Below are positions 42,566 to 52,050 of a stretch of 64,000 nt of DNA, one piece after another. A model generated the notes under the pieces. The model worked only from the letters and a program-made list of their open reading frames with translations. It did no database searches and was not told where the DNA came from. A program made the translations under genes and the position numbers. Within the stretch, counting starts at the first letter, position 1, and each line of letters starts with the position of its first letter. Source of the DNA: Lutibacter sp. Hel_I_33_5 (GTDB taxonomy: Bacteria > Bacteroidota > Bacteroidia > Flavobacteriales > Flavobacteriaceae); contig NZ_VISM01000001.1 of assembly GCF_007827455.1 (NCBI RefSeq), positions 969,501 to 1,033,500 on the forward strand, read 5' to 3'.

Positions 42566-45500
42566 ATGAAAGTTTTAAAATTTATATCATTTTTAATAAT
42601 TCCTTTACTAATTTTCTCTTGTCAAAAGAAAAAATTATTATTTGATCACGTATCATACAAAGAAAGTGGCATTACTTTTTCTAACAAAATTATAGAGTCA
42701 CAAGATTACCATTATTATAAATATATTTATTCTTATAATGGTGGAGGTTTAGCAACTGCAGATTTCAATAACGATGGCTTAGTTGATGTCCTTTTTACTT
42801 CAAATCAATTTGAAAACAAACTTTACATAAATAAAGGTGAATTAAAATTTGAAGATATAACATATCAAACTGGATTTAAAAAAAATAATGGTTTTACATC
42901 GGGGGTTTCTGTTGTAGATATTAATAATGATGGTTTGCTAGATATTTATATTTCAAAAGCAGGTAAATATAATGACGAAAGGCTAACAAATGAATTATAT
43001 ATAAACAACGGGGATTTAACATTTACTGAAAAAGCAAAAGAATATGGTATAGATGATTCAAATAGATCTACCAATGCCAGTTTTTTTGATTATGATAAAG
43101 ATGGTGATTTAGATTTATTTGTTCTTAATACTCCAATAATTACAGGAAGAAGTCAAGGAATTGAAAACTTAGATTCTATAGCAGAAGACCCAAAAACTAT
43201 AGCTTTAAAAGGACATGATAAATTGTACAAAAATAATAATGGAAAATTTACTGATGTATCTAAAGAAGCTGGAATACAAATTGACAAAGCATTTGGGTTA
43301 AATGCTCAAATAAGTGATTTAGACAATAATGGGTATCTAGATATTTATGTAAATAATGATTTTGATATGCCAGATTTTGTATATCTAAATAATGGTGACG
43401 GTACGTTTACAGAAAGTAGAAATAAGATTTTAAAACACATGTCTTTCTATAGTATGGGTAGTGATATTGGAGATATTGATAATGATGGTTTAATGGATAT
43501 TATTACATTAGACATGAGTCCAGAAGACTATATCCGTTCAAAAACAACCATGGCTATGAGTTCTGTTGAAAAATTTGACAAAATGGTTAAAATGAATTAT
43601 CATCATCAATACATGCATAATATGTTACATGTAAATAATGGTAATGGAACTTTCAGCGATATATCACAGATGGCAGGGGTTTCAAATACGGATTGGAGTT
43701 GGTCTACCCTGTTTGCAGATTTTGATTTAGACGGGTTTAATGATATTTATATAACTAATGGAATTTATAGAGATGTTTTAGATCAAGATAAAACAAATGA
43801 AATCAGAAAAGTTATTAGATCTAAAAAAAGGAAACCAACTCAAAAAGATTTATTGGAATATTCTCAAATGTTTCCTCAGCAAAAACTGAAAAACTATTTT
43901 TTTAAAAATTCAGGAGATAGAACGTTTACAAATCAATCTGAAAATTGGACAAATCAAAACCCAACATTTTCAAATGGAGCGGCTTATGCAGATTTAGATA
44001 ATGATGGAGACCTAGATATTATTGTAAATAATATTAATGAAAAAGCTACAGTTTTAAAAAATAATGCGATTGAAAATAATATTGGGAACTACATTCAATT
44101 TAAATTTAAAGGGTCAAAAGAAAATCAATTTGGTACTGGAGTAAAAGTTGAATTGTTTTTAAATGATAATCAAATATTAACAAGAGAGTTAATTACAAAT
44201 AGAGGCTACCTCTCCTCTATTTCAAACAAACTACATTTTGGACTTGGAAAAACTTCAACAATACCTAAAGTGAAAATTATTTGGTCAGATGGAAAAGAAC
44301 AAAAACTAACAAACATAGAATCTAATCAATTAGTAACAATTAACTATTCAAATGCTTCTGAAATTAATCATAAGATAAAGGATAATAAAGATGATCTTTT
44401 CAGCAAACAAACTTTTAATTATGCTCATAAAGATTCGGTTTTTAATGATTTTAATAGACAAATATTATTACCTCATAAATTATCTCAAACTGGTCCAGCA
44501 GTAGCAGTTGCAGATATAAATAATGATGGTATTGATGATTTATACCTTGGAGGTTCATTTGGTTTTGAAGGACAATTACTAATAGGGAATAATAATGGCG
44601 AATATAATAATATTATAGTTAATGATTTTATAGAAGATAAATATCATGAAGACATTTCTGCTACATTTTTTGATTCGGATAACGATGGAGATTTAGATTT
44701 ATATGTGGTAAGTGGTAGCTATGAATATTCAGAAAATCACCCATTACTAAATGATCGATTATATATAAACACAAATGGAAACTTTAAAAAATCAATAGAT
44801 TTATTACCAGAAATTAATTCAGCAGGTTCGATAGTAAAAGCTTCTGATTATGACAATGATGGAGATATAGATTTATTTATAGGCAGTAGAGTAATTCCTG
44901 GATTATATCCTTACTCACCTATTAGTTATCTTTTAAATAATGAGAAAGGTAAATTCACAATTGTAACGAAAAATATAGCTCCAGAACTTGAAAAAATAGG
45001 CATGGTAACAGATGCTGTGTGGAATGATATTGATAATGATAATGATGTTGATTTAATTGTTACTGGTGAATGGATGGGAATTGAAGTATTTGAAAACGCA
45101 AATGGAAAACTTAAAAAATCAAAAAAAAATTCAGAACTATCTAATCAAAAAGGTTGGTGGAATAAAATTGTAATTACTGACATCAATAATGATGGAACAA
45201 AAGATATTATAGCTGGGAATTTAGGCCTGAATTATAAATTTCATGCAACTAAAGATAAGCCTTTTCATGTGTACACTTCAGATTTTGATAGAAATGGTGC
45301 AGCTGATATTTTACTAGCAAAATATTATAAAAACAAACAAGTACTGGTAAGAGGAAAACAATGTACTACTCAACAAATTCCTGGTTTAGAAAAAATCATT
45401 CCTACTTATACAGATTTTGCAAATAAAGATGTTAAAGGTGTTATAGGCAATAATTTAGAAAGTGCATTACACCTTCAAGCTAATGAATTTCGATCAGGTA

Positions 45501-45862
45501 TATTTTATCAAGATAAAAATGGTGATTTTAGTTTTAATTCTTTTGAAAACAAAGTCCAACAATCTCCAGTAAATAGTATTTTATATAACGATTTTGATGG
45601 TGATGGAATTAATGACTTATTATTAGCTGGAAACAACTATCAATCTGAAATTGAAACAACTAGAGCCGATGCAGGAATTGGTTCATTATTAAAAGGAAAC
45701 ACTAAAGGGGAATTTACTTTTATTGATAATAAATCTCATGGATTCTTTGAAGATAAGGATGTGAGAGATATGAAAATTGTCAAAACAAACAATGGTGAAA
45801 TTATTATAATAGCAAATAATAATGATAAGTATACTACCTACAAATACAACACACCAAAATAA
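42566..45862 (+). CDS. FG-GAP/VCBS-repeat lipoprotein (CRTAC1-like, ASPIC/UnbV)
   Basis: 1098 residues, lipobox 'SFLIIPLLIFSCQKKK'. At least ten 'D.NNDGL.DIYI'-type calcium-binding FG-GAP repeats arranged as two beta-propellers (about 45-480 and 640-1090), separated by an ASPIC/UnbV-like domain with 'LITNRGYLSSISNKLHFGLG' and 'VKIIWSDGKEQKLTNIESNQ'. These surface proteins often sit beside susCD in marine PULs and are thought to bind glycan, but no activity is known. Has its own leader after the susD terminator. Confidence 0.88.
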   Translation: MKVLKFISFLIIPLLIFSCQKKKLLFDHVSYKESGITFSNKIIESQDYHYYKYIYSYNGGGLATADFNNDGLVDVLFTSNQFENKLYINKGELKFEDITYQTGFKKNNGFTSGVSVVDINNDGLLDIYISKAGKYNDERLTNELYINNGDLTFTEKAKEYGIDDSNRSTNASFFDYDKDGDLDLFVLNTPIITGRSQGIENLDSIAEDPKTIALKGHDKLYKNNNGKFTDVSKEAGIQIDKAFGLNAQISDLDNNGYLDIYVNNDFDMPDFVYLNNGDGTFTESRNKILKHMSFYSMGSDIGDIDNDGLMDIITLDMSPEDYIRSKTTMAMSSVEKFDKMVKMNYHHQYMHNMLHVNNGNGTFSDISQMAGVSNTDWSWSTLFADFDLDGFNDIYITNGIYRDVLDQDKTNEIRKVIRSKKRKPTQKDLLEYSQMFPQQKLKNYFFKNSGDRTFTNQSENWTNQNPTFSNGAAYADLDNDGDLDIIVNNINEKATVLKNNAIENNIGNYIQFKFKGSKENQFGTGVKVELFLNDNQILTRELITNRGYLSSISNKLHFGLGKTSTIPKVKIIWSDGKEQKLTNIESNQLVTINYSNASEINHKIKDNKDDLFSKQTFNYAHKDSVFNDFNRQILLPHKLSQTGPAVAVADINNDGIDDLYLGGSFGFEGQLLIGNNNGEYNNIIVNDFIEDKYHEDISATFFDSDNDGDLDLYVVSGSYEYSENHPLLNDRLYINTNGNFKKSIDLLPEINSAGSIVKASDYDNDGDIDLFIGSRVIPGLYPYSPISYLLNNEKGKFTIVTKNIAPELEKIGMVTDAVWNDIDNDNDVDLIVTGEWMGIEVFENANGKLKKSKKNSELSNQKGWWNKIVITDINNDGTKDIIAGNLGLNYKFHATKDKPFHVYTSDFDRNGAADILLAKYYKNKQVLVRGKQCTTQQIPGLEKIIPTYTDFANKDVKGVIGNNLESALHLQANEFRSGIFYQDKNGDFSFNSFENKVQQSPVNSILYNDFDGDGINDLLLAGNNYQSEIETTRADAGIGSLLKGNTKGEFTFIDNKSHGFFEDKDVRDMKIVKTNNGEIIIIANNNDKYTTYKYNTPK

Positions 45863-45991
45863 TAATGAATATAAATACTTTGTTCTTTGGTTGATAATCA
45901 CCTGTTAAGTGAACTACAATTCCACCTATAAAACTTAGTACTATAGCTATCTTTACTTTATTAAACATCAATATTATATATACAATATTGA

Positions 45992-46002
45992 TTCCCCCTT
46001 AA
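45992..46002 (+). promoter_or_regulatory. C-rich PUL element upstream of the 251-residue lipoprotein gene
   Basis: TTCCCCCTTAA, 17 bases upstream of the ATG at 46019. Closer to the start than the other copies; only one C-run is seen. Confidence 0.45.
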
Positions 46003-46018
46003 AAAGATAGTTTAGAAA

Positions 46019-46774
46019 ATGCTTAACCAAAAAAATATATTACTACATCTAAAACATTTTTTGGTGATTTTATTTTTACCAATATTCTTATTTACAAATT
46101 GTAAAAAAGATAATAATAAGCAAACAAGTTTTAGAATTGATTTTAATGATAATCAAAATCAAAACTCACTAAAAAAACAATATCAATCAAATTCTAAGCA
46201 TGAATGGAAAATAAAAAACAAGAAAATTGAATGTTTAGTTAGTAGAAAGAATAGAAGTGTAATACTTCTCGATAGGCTTTTATCAAAAGATATAGGAAAT
46301 TTAGATATGAGTTTAAATATTGGTTTTTTCAATAAGAAAATTTCTAAAGAAAATAAAAATTGGGCGGGATTTAGTATCGGACAAAAAGATTATTCTTCAG
46401 AGAATATAAGTAAAATAGAACCTGAACACGGACTAAATCTTGGAATCAGTACCAATGGAGCATTATTTATTGGTAAACCAACCTTAAATCATAAAAATCA
46501 GATTATAATAAATAAATTATTTAATGGAATTATCTTGCATGTCAAAATCACTCCTATAGAAAGTAAGTACACAATCGATTTAACTGCTAAAGATATTGAA
46601 ACTGAAAAAATGCTAGCAAGTATTTCAAAAAATAATATTTCTAATGAACAATTAAAAGGAAATATTTCTCTTGTTAGTAATTTTGTTGATACAAATAATA
46701 AAAATTCAGATTCTAAAAGTGTTTGGTTTTCAAGCTGGGAAATAAAAGGGAATAAATTATCAAAAAATAATTAA
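46019..46774 (+). CDS. Small secreted jellyroll-like lipoprotein (N-terminal domain of PhoD-like PUL proteins)
   Basis: 251 residues, lipobox-like 'FLPIFLFTNCKKDNN'. 'HEWKIKNKKIECLVSRKNRS', 'LLDRLLSKDIGNLDMSLNIG', 'WAGFSIGQKDYSSENI', 'HGLNLGISTNGALFIGKP' read as a lectin-like fold. From memory, the same arrangement precedes PhoD-like phosphodiesterase domains in some Bacteroidota proteins; here that catalytic part is absent. It could be a stand-alone glycan-binding module or a remnant. Confidence 0.55.
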   Translation: MLNQKNILLHLKHFLVILFLPIFLFTNCKKDNNKQTSFRIDFNDNQNQNSLKKQYQSNSKHEWKIKNKKIECLVSRKNRSVILLDRLLSKDIGNLDMSLNIGFFNKKISKENKNWAGFSIGQKDYSSENISKIEPEHGLNLGISTNGALFIGKPTLNHKNQIIINKLFNGIILHVKITPIESKYTIDLTAKDIETEKMLASISKNNISNEQLKGNISLVSNFVDTNNKNSDSKSVWFSSWEIKGNKLSKNN

Positions 46775-46869
46775 AATATTTAATCATAATTTCTTTAAAA
46801 TTAGATTTTAATAATAAAATGGTATATTTAAGAACTGTTTTTACTTTATTTTAAGTAAATGTATAATAT

Positions 46870-46998
46870 ATGGCTAGCCCTCAAGAAGAATCTTTTGAAA
46901 ACGTAGATGTTTTAGAAAAATACCAAGCTAATAAAAACACTATTTCAACTACAAAAAACCACAAAAGATTCGGCCAAAATTCATTGTTTTTGCAATGA
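46870..46998 (+). CDS. Possible 42-residue small protein
   Basis: ATG GCT AGC at 46870 opens a 42-codon frame (MASPQEESFENVDVLEKYQA...) ending TGA at 46998, right before a hairpin and upstream of the fucosidase gene. The N-terminal half has protein-like composition; the second half looks less so. It may be a small gene or a decayed remnant. No family recognised. Confidence 0.3.
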   Translation: MASPQEESFENVDVLEKYQANKNTISTTKNHKRFGQNSLFLQ

Positions 46999-47004
46999 AG
47001 ACTT

Positions 47005-47034
47005 AAAGGAATTTCTTTTCAGAACTTCCTTTTT
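47005..47034 (+). terminator. Probable terminator before the fucosidase gene
   Basis: AAAGGAA (47005) and TTCCTTT (47026) with a T-rich tail, loop about 14 bases. Moderate strength. Confidence 0.5.
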
Positions 47035-47066
47035 TATTGCAAAAAAAAAGGAATTTATTTACTATC

Positions 47067-48905
47067 ATGAATAAACTTAAAAGAAATTTTCAACTCATTT
47101 TTTTAGTTATTACTAGCTTATTTATTTTTTCATGTAAAACAGATGAATCAAAAAAGGATTCTAAAAAGATAGAAAAAGTGTTGAATGAGAATTCATCTCA
47201 CCAAGAAAGTAAAGAAGAATTTTATACAAGAATGCAATGGTGGAAAGACGCTAAATACGGTATGTTTATTCACTGGGGATTATATTCTGTTTTAGCAGGC
47301 GAATATAAAGGAGAGATTACGCCAAAAATTGCTGAATGGATTCAGAATACGTTAAAAATCCCACTATCAGAATATAAAAAATTAGTTAAAGAATTTAATC
47401 CACAAAAATTTGATGTAGATGCTTGGGTAGCTGTTGCTAAAGCAGCAGGTATGAAATACATTGTACTCACTTCAAAACATCATGATGGGTTTGCTTTATT
47501 TGACTCAAAAGTATCCAATTATGATATTATGAGTACGCCCTTTAAAAAAGACATTGTCAAGCAATTAAAAGATGCATGTCATAAAGGAGGTTTAAAATTC
47601 GGACTTTATTATTCTCATATGATCGATTGGGAGCATCCTCATGCGTATGTTGGAAAAGGTAGATTAAATCAGCGAATGAACACCTTAGATTATAGTCCAG
47701 ATAACATGAATAGAGAAATCTATTTAAAAGAAAAATCAATTCCACAATTAAAAGAAATTTTAACTAATTATGGTAAAATCGATATTATTTGGTTTGATAT
47801 GGGTGGTGGCTTATCTTCAGATGAAATTAAACATTTTGCTAAAACAGCAAGAGAATTACAACCTGAAATAATAATTAGCTCAAGAATTGGAGAATATGGA
47901 GTTCCAACAAAACTTGATAAAAAGATTGTATATGATTTTTATACTCCTTCTGATAATTACTTTACTGGTGATAATTTGCCAACTCCTTGGGAAATGTGCG
48001 GAACAACAAATACGTCTTGGGGATTTAGAAATGATGATACAGAATGGAGAAAACCTAAATTAATTTTAAATTCATTAATTGCAAGCGCAAGTAGAAATGG
48101 TAATTACCTTTTAAATGTTGGTCCCAAGGCTAATGGTGAACTCCCAAAAGAACCTATAAAAAATTTAAAAATTGTTGGGAGTTGGTTAAAATCAAATGGT
48201 GAAGCTATTTACGGTTCACATGGTTCATCTTTTCCTTGGAATTATGATTGGGGTTATATTACAGAGAAATCCAAAAAAATATATTTAAATATATTCAATT
48301 GGCCAGAAAATAATAGTATTGAATTAAATGGATTACTAACAGAGATTCAATCCATCACTCTTTTAAATAGTGAAGAAAAATTAAATTATAAACAAGAAGG
48401 CAGATTTCTTACTATTGATATTAGTAAAATTAAGAATAATGATTTAGCTACAGTAATTGTATTAAATCATAAAAACAAAAAGTTAAAAGTAGATACTGAA
48501 ATATCACAATCTTTAAATAAAAAAATCAGATTAGATAGAATTTGTTCAACATATAATGAAGAAAAACAAGTGTCAACTTGGAGATTTAATATTCATGCCC
48601 CTGGAAAATTTAAAGTTGAAGTAATTAGCAATGAAAAAGCAAGACATTCAAATCCAAAATGGATTGGTTCAGAACAAAAAGGAGTAATTAAAATTGCTGA
48701 TAAAATTATTCCTTTAGAATTAAAAAGAGATCAAGAGGAAATTAATAAATCATTGTTTTTCTATAAAAAAATAACAAGCAATGCAGGAGAAATAATTATT
48801 AATAAAAAAGGTAAATACAGCTTGAATTTAGAAGGGTTTAACATCAATGCAGGGAAATGGAAAAAAGGCCTAGGTTTAGATTATATTTTGTTGTCCCCTA
48901 TTTAA
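47067..48905 (+). CDS. GH29 alpha-L-fucosidase lipoprotein
   Basis: 612 residues from ATG 47067 (MNKLKRNFQLIFLVITSLFI; lipobox FSCK). GH29 core: 'WWKDAKYGMFIHWGLYSVLA', 'EWIQNTLKIPLSEYKKLVKE', 'MKYIVLTSKHHDGFALFDSK', 'GLKFGLYYSHMIDWEHPHAY', nucleophile Asp in 'DIIWFDMGGGLSSDEI' (near 243), then 'GTTNTSWGFRNDD' and 'RNGNYLLNVGPKANGELP'. A beta-sandwich C-terminal domain follows from about 400. It would remove terminal alpha-L-fucose (or a related sugar) in the periplasm. Acid/base residue not assignable by eye. Confidence 0.93.
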   Translation: MNKLKRNFQLIFLVITSLFIFSCKTDESKKDSKKIEKVLNENSSHQESKEEFYTRMQWWKDAKYGMFIHWGLYSVLAGEYKGEITPKIAEWIQNTLKIPLSEYKKLVKEFNPQKFDVDAWVAVAKAAGMKYIVLTSKHHDGFALFDSKVSNYDIMSTPFKKDIVKQLKDACHKGGLKFGLYYSHMIDWEHPHAYVGKGRLNQRMNTLDYSPDNMNREIYLKEKSIPQLKEILTNYGKIDIIWFDMGGGLSSDEIKHFAKTARELQPEIIISSRIGEYGVPTKLDKKIVYDFYTPSDNYFTGDNLPTPWEMCGTTNTSWGFRNDDTEWRKPKLILNSLIASASRNGNYLLNVGPKANGELPKEPIKNLKIVGSWLKSNGEAIYGSHGSSFPWNYDWGYITEKSKKIYLNIFNWPENNSIELNGLLTEIQSITLLNSEEKLNYKQEGRFLTIDISKIKNNDLATVIVLNHKNKKLKVDTEISQSLNKKIRLDRICSTYNEEKQVSTWRFNIHAPGKFKVEVISNEKARHSNPKWIGSEQKGVIKIADKIIPLELKRDQEEINKSLFFYKKITSNAGEIIINKKGKYSLNLEGFNINAGKWKKGLGLDYILLSPI

Positions 48906-48959
48906 CAAATGTCAATGATTATTTAGATTTAATCAATAAAATATAATTACAACACAAAC

Positions 48960-49002
48960 AATACAATCGATTGTATTTTTAGTTATATTTTATATATATT
49001 TG
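48960..49002 (+). promoter_or_regulatory. TRAP operon promoter with LacI-type palindrome
   Basis: AATACAATCGATTGTATT at 48960-48977 is identical over 18 bases to the operator between kduI and lacI. TTG (48971-48973) inside it and TATATTTG (48995-49002) with a 21-base spacing form the promoter of dctP. So the LacI regulator probably co-controls uptake and the Kdu pathway. Confidence 0.8.
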
Positions 49003-49103
49003 TTTTCAATTGATTGTTTACTGTTAAAATAGTCAAGATTAAAAACTAAGACTTAAAAGCTGAATTAAATTTTATAAATTCAGTTTAAAATAACATACTA
49101 ATT

Positions 49104-50078
49104 ATGAGAAAAATTTTCATCTTACCCATACTTGCTCTATTGATATTGAGTTCTTGTAACTCGGTTCAAAAGCAAAAAACTATAAAACTGGCTCATGGGT
49201 TAGATATTAGTCATCCTGTTCATAAAGCAATGGTTTTTATGGGACAAGAATTAGAAAGAAATTCTAACGGAACAATGAAGTTGGAAATTTATCCGAGTCA
49301 ACAATTAGGTTCAGAACGTCAATGTTTAGAGTTATTACAAATTGGAAGCCTAGGTATGACTAAAGTTTCTGCTGCAGTAATGGAAAATTTTTCACCTAAT
49401 ATGAAAGTGTTAGGATTACCTTTTATCTTTAAAGGAAAAGAACATTCTTTTAGAGTTTTAGATGGTCCAATTGGCCAAGAATTATTAGATGGTGGAACAA
49501 AATATTGGTTAAAAGGTTTAGGATATTATGATGCAGGTAGTAGAAGTTTTTATACGAAAGAAAAACCAGTAAATAACCCTGATGATCTAAAAGGATTAAA
49601 AATTAGAGTGATGGAAAGTGTTACAGCCATGAATATGGTAAGTAATTTAGGTGGATCCCCTACTCCAATTTCTTTTGGTGAATTATATACATCATTACAA
49701 CAAGGTGTCGTAGATGGAGCAGAAAATAATCCACCAAGTTTTTATTTATCTAGACACTATGAAGTATGTAAATACTATGCGTTAGATGAACATACTACAA
49801 TTCCAGATGTATTAATTATGAGTACACATTTATGGGATAGTTTAACAGAGGAGCAACAAGGCTGGGTTACAAAAGCTTCAAATGCTTCTGTAAAACGTCA
49901 AAGAGAATTGTGGTCTGCATCCGAAAAAGAAGCTTTAGAAGCTGTTCAAAAAGCAGGTGTTACTGTAGTAAGACCAGATAAATCTGCATTTCAAGAAAAA
50001 GTATTATCAATGTATGATTCATATAAAGATGATAAAGAAATATATAGTTTGATTAACCGAATTCAGGAAACAAATTAA
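49104..50078 (+). CDS. dctP: TRAP transporter substrate-binding protein DctP
   Basis: 324 residues, lipoprotein signal 'ALLILSSCNSVQKQK'. 'IKLAHGLDISHPVHKAMVFM', 'LEIYPSQQLGSERQCLELLQ', 'KGLKIRVMESVTAMNMVSNL' (carboxylate-binding Arg in KIRVM), 'TPISFGELYTSLQQGVVDGA' and 'NPPSFYLSRHYEVCKYYALD'. DctP-type proteins bind acidic sugars; with kduI/kduD the ligand is probably an unsaturated or keto-deoxy uronate (inference). Lipid anchor replaces the usual soluble form. Confidence 0.95.
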   Translation: MRKIFILPILALLILSSCNSVQKQKTIKLAHGLDISHPVHKAMVFMGQELERNSNGTMKLEIYPSQQLGSERQCLELLQIGSLGMTKVSAAVMENFSPNMKVLGLPFIFKGKEHSFRVLDGPIGQELLDGGTKYWLKGLGYYDAGSRSFYTKEKPVNNPDDLKGLKIRVMESVTAMNMVSNLGGSPTPISFGELYTSLQQGVVDGAENNPPSFYLSRHYEVCKYYALDEHTTIPDVLIMSTHLWDSLTEEQQGWVTKASNASVKRQRELWSASEKEALEAVQKAGVTVVRPDKSAFQEKVLSMYDSYKDDKEIYSLINRIQETN

Positions 50079-50080
50079 TT

Positions 50081-50545
50081 ATGGAGTTAAGAAAAAAAAT
50101 AGATAAAATTCTAGGAGCTGCACTTGCAATTATAATGGGTGCAATGGTAATCAATGTATTATGGCAAGTATTTACCCGTTTTGTAACAAGCTCTCCAAGT
50201 TCTTTTACAGATGAATTGGCAAGATATTTAATGATTTGGGTAGGTGTTTTAGGAGCAGCATATATTTCTGGAAGAAGAATGCATGTAGCTATTGATTTAT
50301 TACCAGCAAAATTGAATAAAGAAGGACAAATAAGACTTAAAAAAATAGCGAGTATTATCATTATCGCTTTTTGTTTTTTCGCATTGGTTGTTGGAGGTTT
50401 TAGATTAGTATATATAACCTATACTCTTGGACAATCTTCACCAGCATTACAAATACCTTTGGCATTTGTTTACTTAGTAATTCCAATTAGTGGAATTTTA
50501 ATTATTTATTACAAAGTTTCTGACATTTTAAACAAACAATTCTAA
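50081..50545 (+). CDS. dctQ: TRAP transporter small membrane subunit DctQ
   Basis: 154 residues with four transmembrane helices: 'LGAALAIIMGAMVINVLWQV', 'RYLMIWVGVLGAAYISGRRM', 'ASIIIIAFCFFALVVGGFRL', 'IPLAFVYLVIPISGILIIYY'. 'RFV......SFTDELARYLMIWVGVLGAA' is the DctQ signature. Overlaps the DctM start by one base. Confidence 0.93.
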   Translation: MELRKKIDKILGAALAIIMGAMVINVLWQVFTRFVTSSPSSFTDELARYLMIWVGVLGAAYISGRRMHVAIDLLPAKLNKEGQIRLKKIASIIIIAFCFFALVVGGFRLVYITYTLGQSSPALQIPLAFVYLVIPISGILIIYYKVSDILNKQF

Positions 50546-51840
50546 TGGAATATTTACCAGTAATTATATTAATAGTTAGTTTTTTAGGTTTATTATTAAT
50601 TGGTGTTCCTGTAGCTTGGAGTATTGCAATTTCATCATTATTAACAATGATGGTTAGCATACCAACCATACCAGCCTTAACAACAGTTTCACAACGAATA
50701 GGAACAGGTTTAGATAGTTTTGCTTTATTGGCCATACCATTTTTTGTCCTCTCAGGTCAACTCATGAACAAAGGTGGAATTGCCCATCGATTAATTGATT
50801 TTGCAAAAACTTTAGTAGGTTCACTTCCAGGTGGATTGGCATTAATTAATGTTATTGCAGCTATGTTAATGGGAGCAATTGCAGGTTCAGCAATGGCATC
50901 TGCTTCTGCAATGGGTAGTATCTTAGGACCTGAAATGGAAAAAGAAGGGTATTCAAAAGAATTTGGAGCTGCAGTAAATATTACATCATCTACTACAGGA
51001 TTAATAATCCCTCCAAGTAATGTATTAATTGTATATTCTTTAGCAAGTGGTGGTGTATCTATTGCTGCTTTATTTTTAGCTGGATATATTCCTGGAATCA
51101 TAACTGGATTACTTTTAATGATAGTCGCGTCTTTCTGGGCAAAGAAAAAAGGCTATAAAGTTGGTAAGAGAAGTACATTAAAAGAAGTTGCTAGAACATT
51201 TGTAAGAGCATTTCCAAGTTTAATGTTGTTAGTGGTTGTAATTGGTGGAATTGTTGCAGGTATTTTTACTGCTACAGAAGCTTCTGCAATTGCTGTTTTA
51301 TATACACTACTTTTAGGGTTCTATTATAAAGAAATTAAAACAAAAGACATTCCAGAAATTCTATTAGAATCTTGTGGAACAACTGCTATAGTTATGCTAT
51401 TAATTGGTGCTTCTATGAGTATGTCTTGGGTGATGTCTTATGAAAATATTCCTCAAAATATTAGTAATTTATTATTAGGTGTAAGTGATAATCCAATTAT
51501 CATTTTATTAATAATAAACTTGATATTATTATTTGTTGGAATCTTTATGGATATGACGCCTGCTGTTTTAATATTCACACCAATATTTTTACCAATTATC
51601 ACTAAATTAGGAATGGATCCAGTTCAATTTGGAATCATGATGGTATTAAATCTTTGTGTAGGTTTATGTACACCACCCGTTGGTTCCGTCCTCTTTGTTG
51701 GAGTTGGAGTAGCAGGAACAACTATAGAAAAAGTCGTCAAACCGTTATTACCTCTTTTCCTGGCAATGATTGTTTCACTTTTATTAGTGGCTTATATTCC
51801 TCAATTAAGCTTATGGTTACCGAGCTTATTTGGATTATAA
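50545..51840 (+). CDS. dctM: TRAP transporter large membrane subunit DctM
   Basis: 431 residues, about 12 transmembrane helices. 'GLLLIGVPVAWSIAISSLLT', 'GLDSFALLAIPFFVLSGQLM', 'GAIAGSAMASASAMGSILGP', 'TSSTTGLIIPPSNVLIVYSL', 'VLNLCVGLCTPPVGSVLFVG' are DctM motifs. The secondary carrier part, driven by sodium, completing a DctPQM transporter under LacI-type control. Confidence 0.96.
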   Translation: MEYLPVIILIVSFLGLLLIGVPVAWSIAISSLLTMMVSIPTIPALTTVSQRIGTGLDSFALLAIPFFVLSGQLMNKGGIAHRLIDFAKTLVGSLPGGLALINVIAAMLMGAIAGSAMASASAMGSILGPEMEKEGYSKEFGAAVNITSSTTGLIIPPSNVLIVYSLASGGVSIAALFLAGYIPGIITGLLLMIVASFWAKKKGYKVGKRSTLKEVARTFVRAFPSLMLLVVVIGGIVAGIFTATEASAIAVLYTLLLGFYYKEIKTKDIPEILLESCGTTAIVMLLIGASMSMSWVMSYENIPQNISNLLLGVSDNPIIILLIINLILLFVGIFMDMTPAVLIFTPIFLPIITKLGMDPVQFGIMMVLNLCVGLCTPPVGSVLFVGVGVAGTTIEKVVKPLLPLFLAMIVSLLLVAYIPQLSLWLPSLFGL

Positions 51841-51859
51841 AAATTGAAAAAAAAATGTT

Positions 51860-51958
51860 ATGATAAAATTTATTAAAAAATCTAGATTGGAATTATTTTT
51901 AGTGTTTTTTTATATATTAATATTTCTTAGTGGTTATATGATTATAAAAACATTTTAA
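51860..51958 (+). CDS. Possible 32-residue membrane peptide
   Basis: ATG at 51860 opens a short frame MIKFIKKSRLELFLVFFYIL then 'IFLSGYMIIKTF', one hydrophobic helix with a basic N-terminus. It lies 19 bases after dctM. Translation is plausible but unproven. Confidence 0.35.
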   Translation: MIKFIKKSRLELFLVFFYILIFLSGYMIIKTF

Positions 51959-52050
51959 TTAATAAATATAGTATGAATATTTAATCTACCAAACCTTAAT
52001 AGAATTGTATTTTTTGATTAATTTAGAAACTTATTTTTTAAATTAAATTA

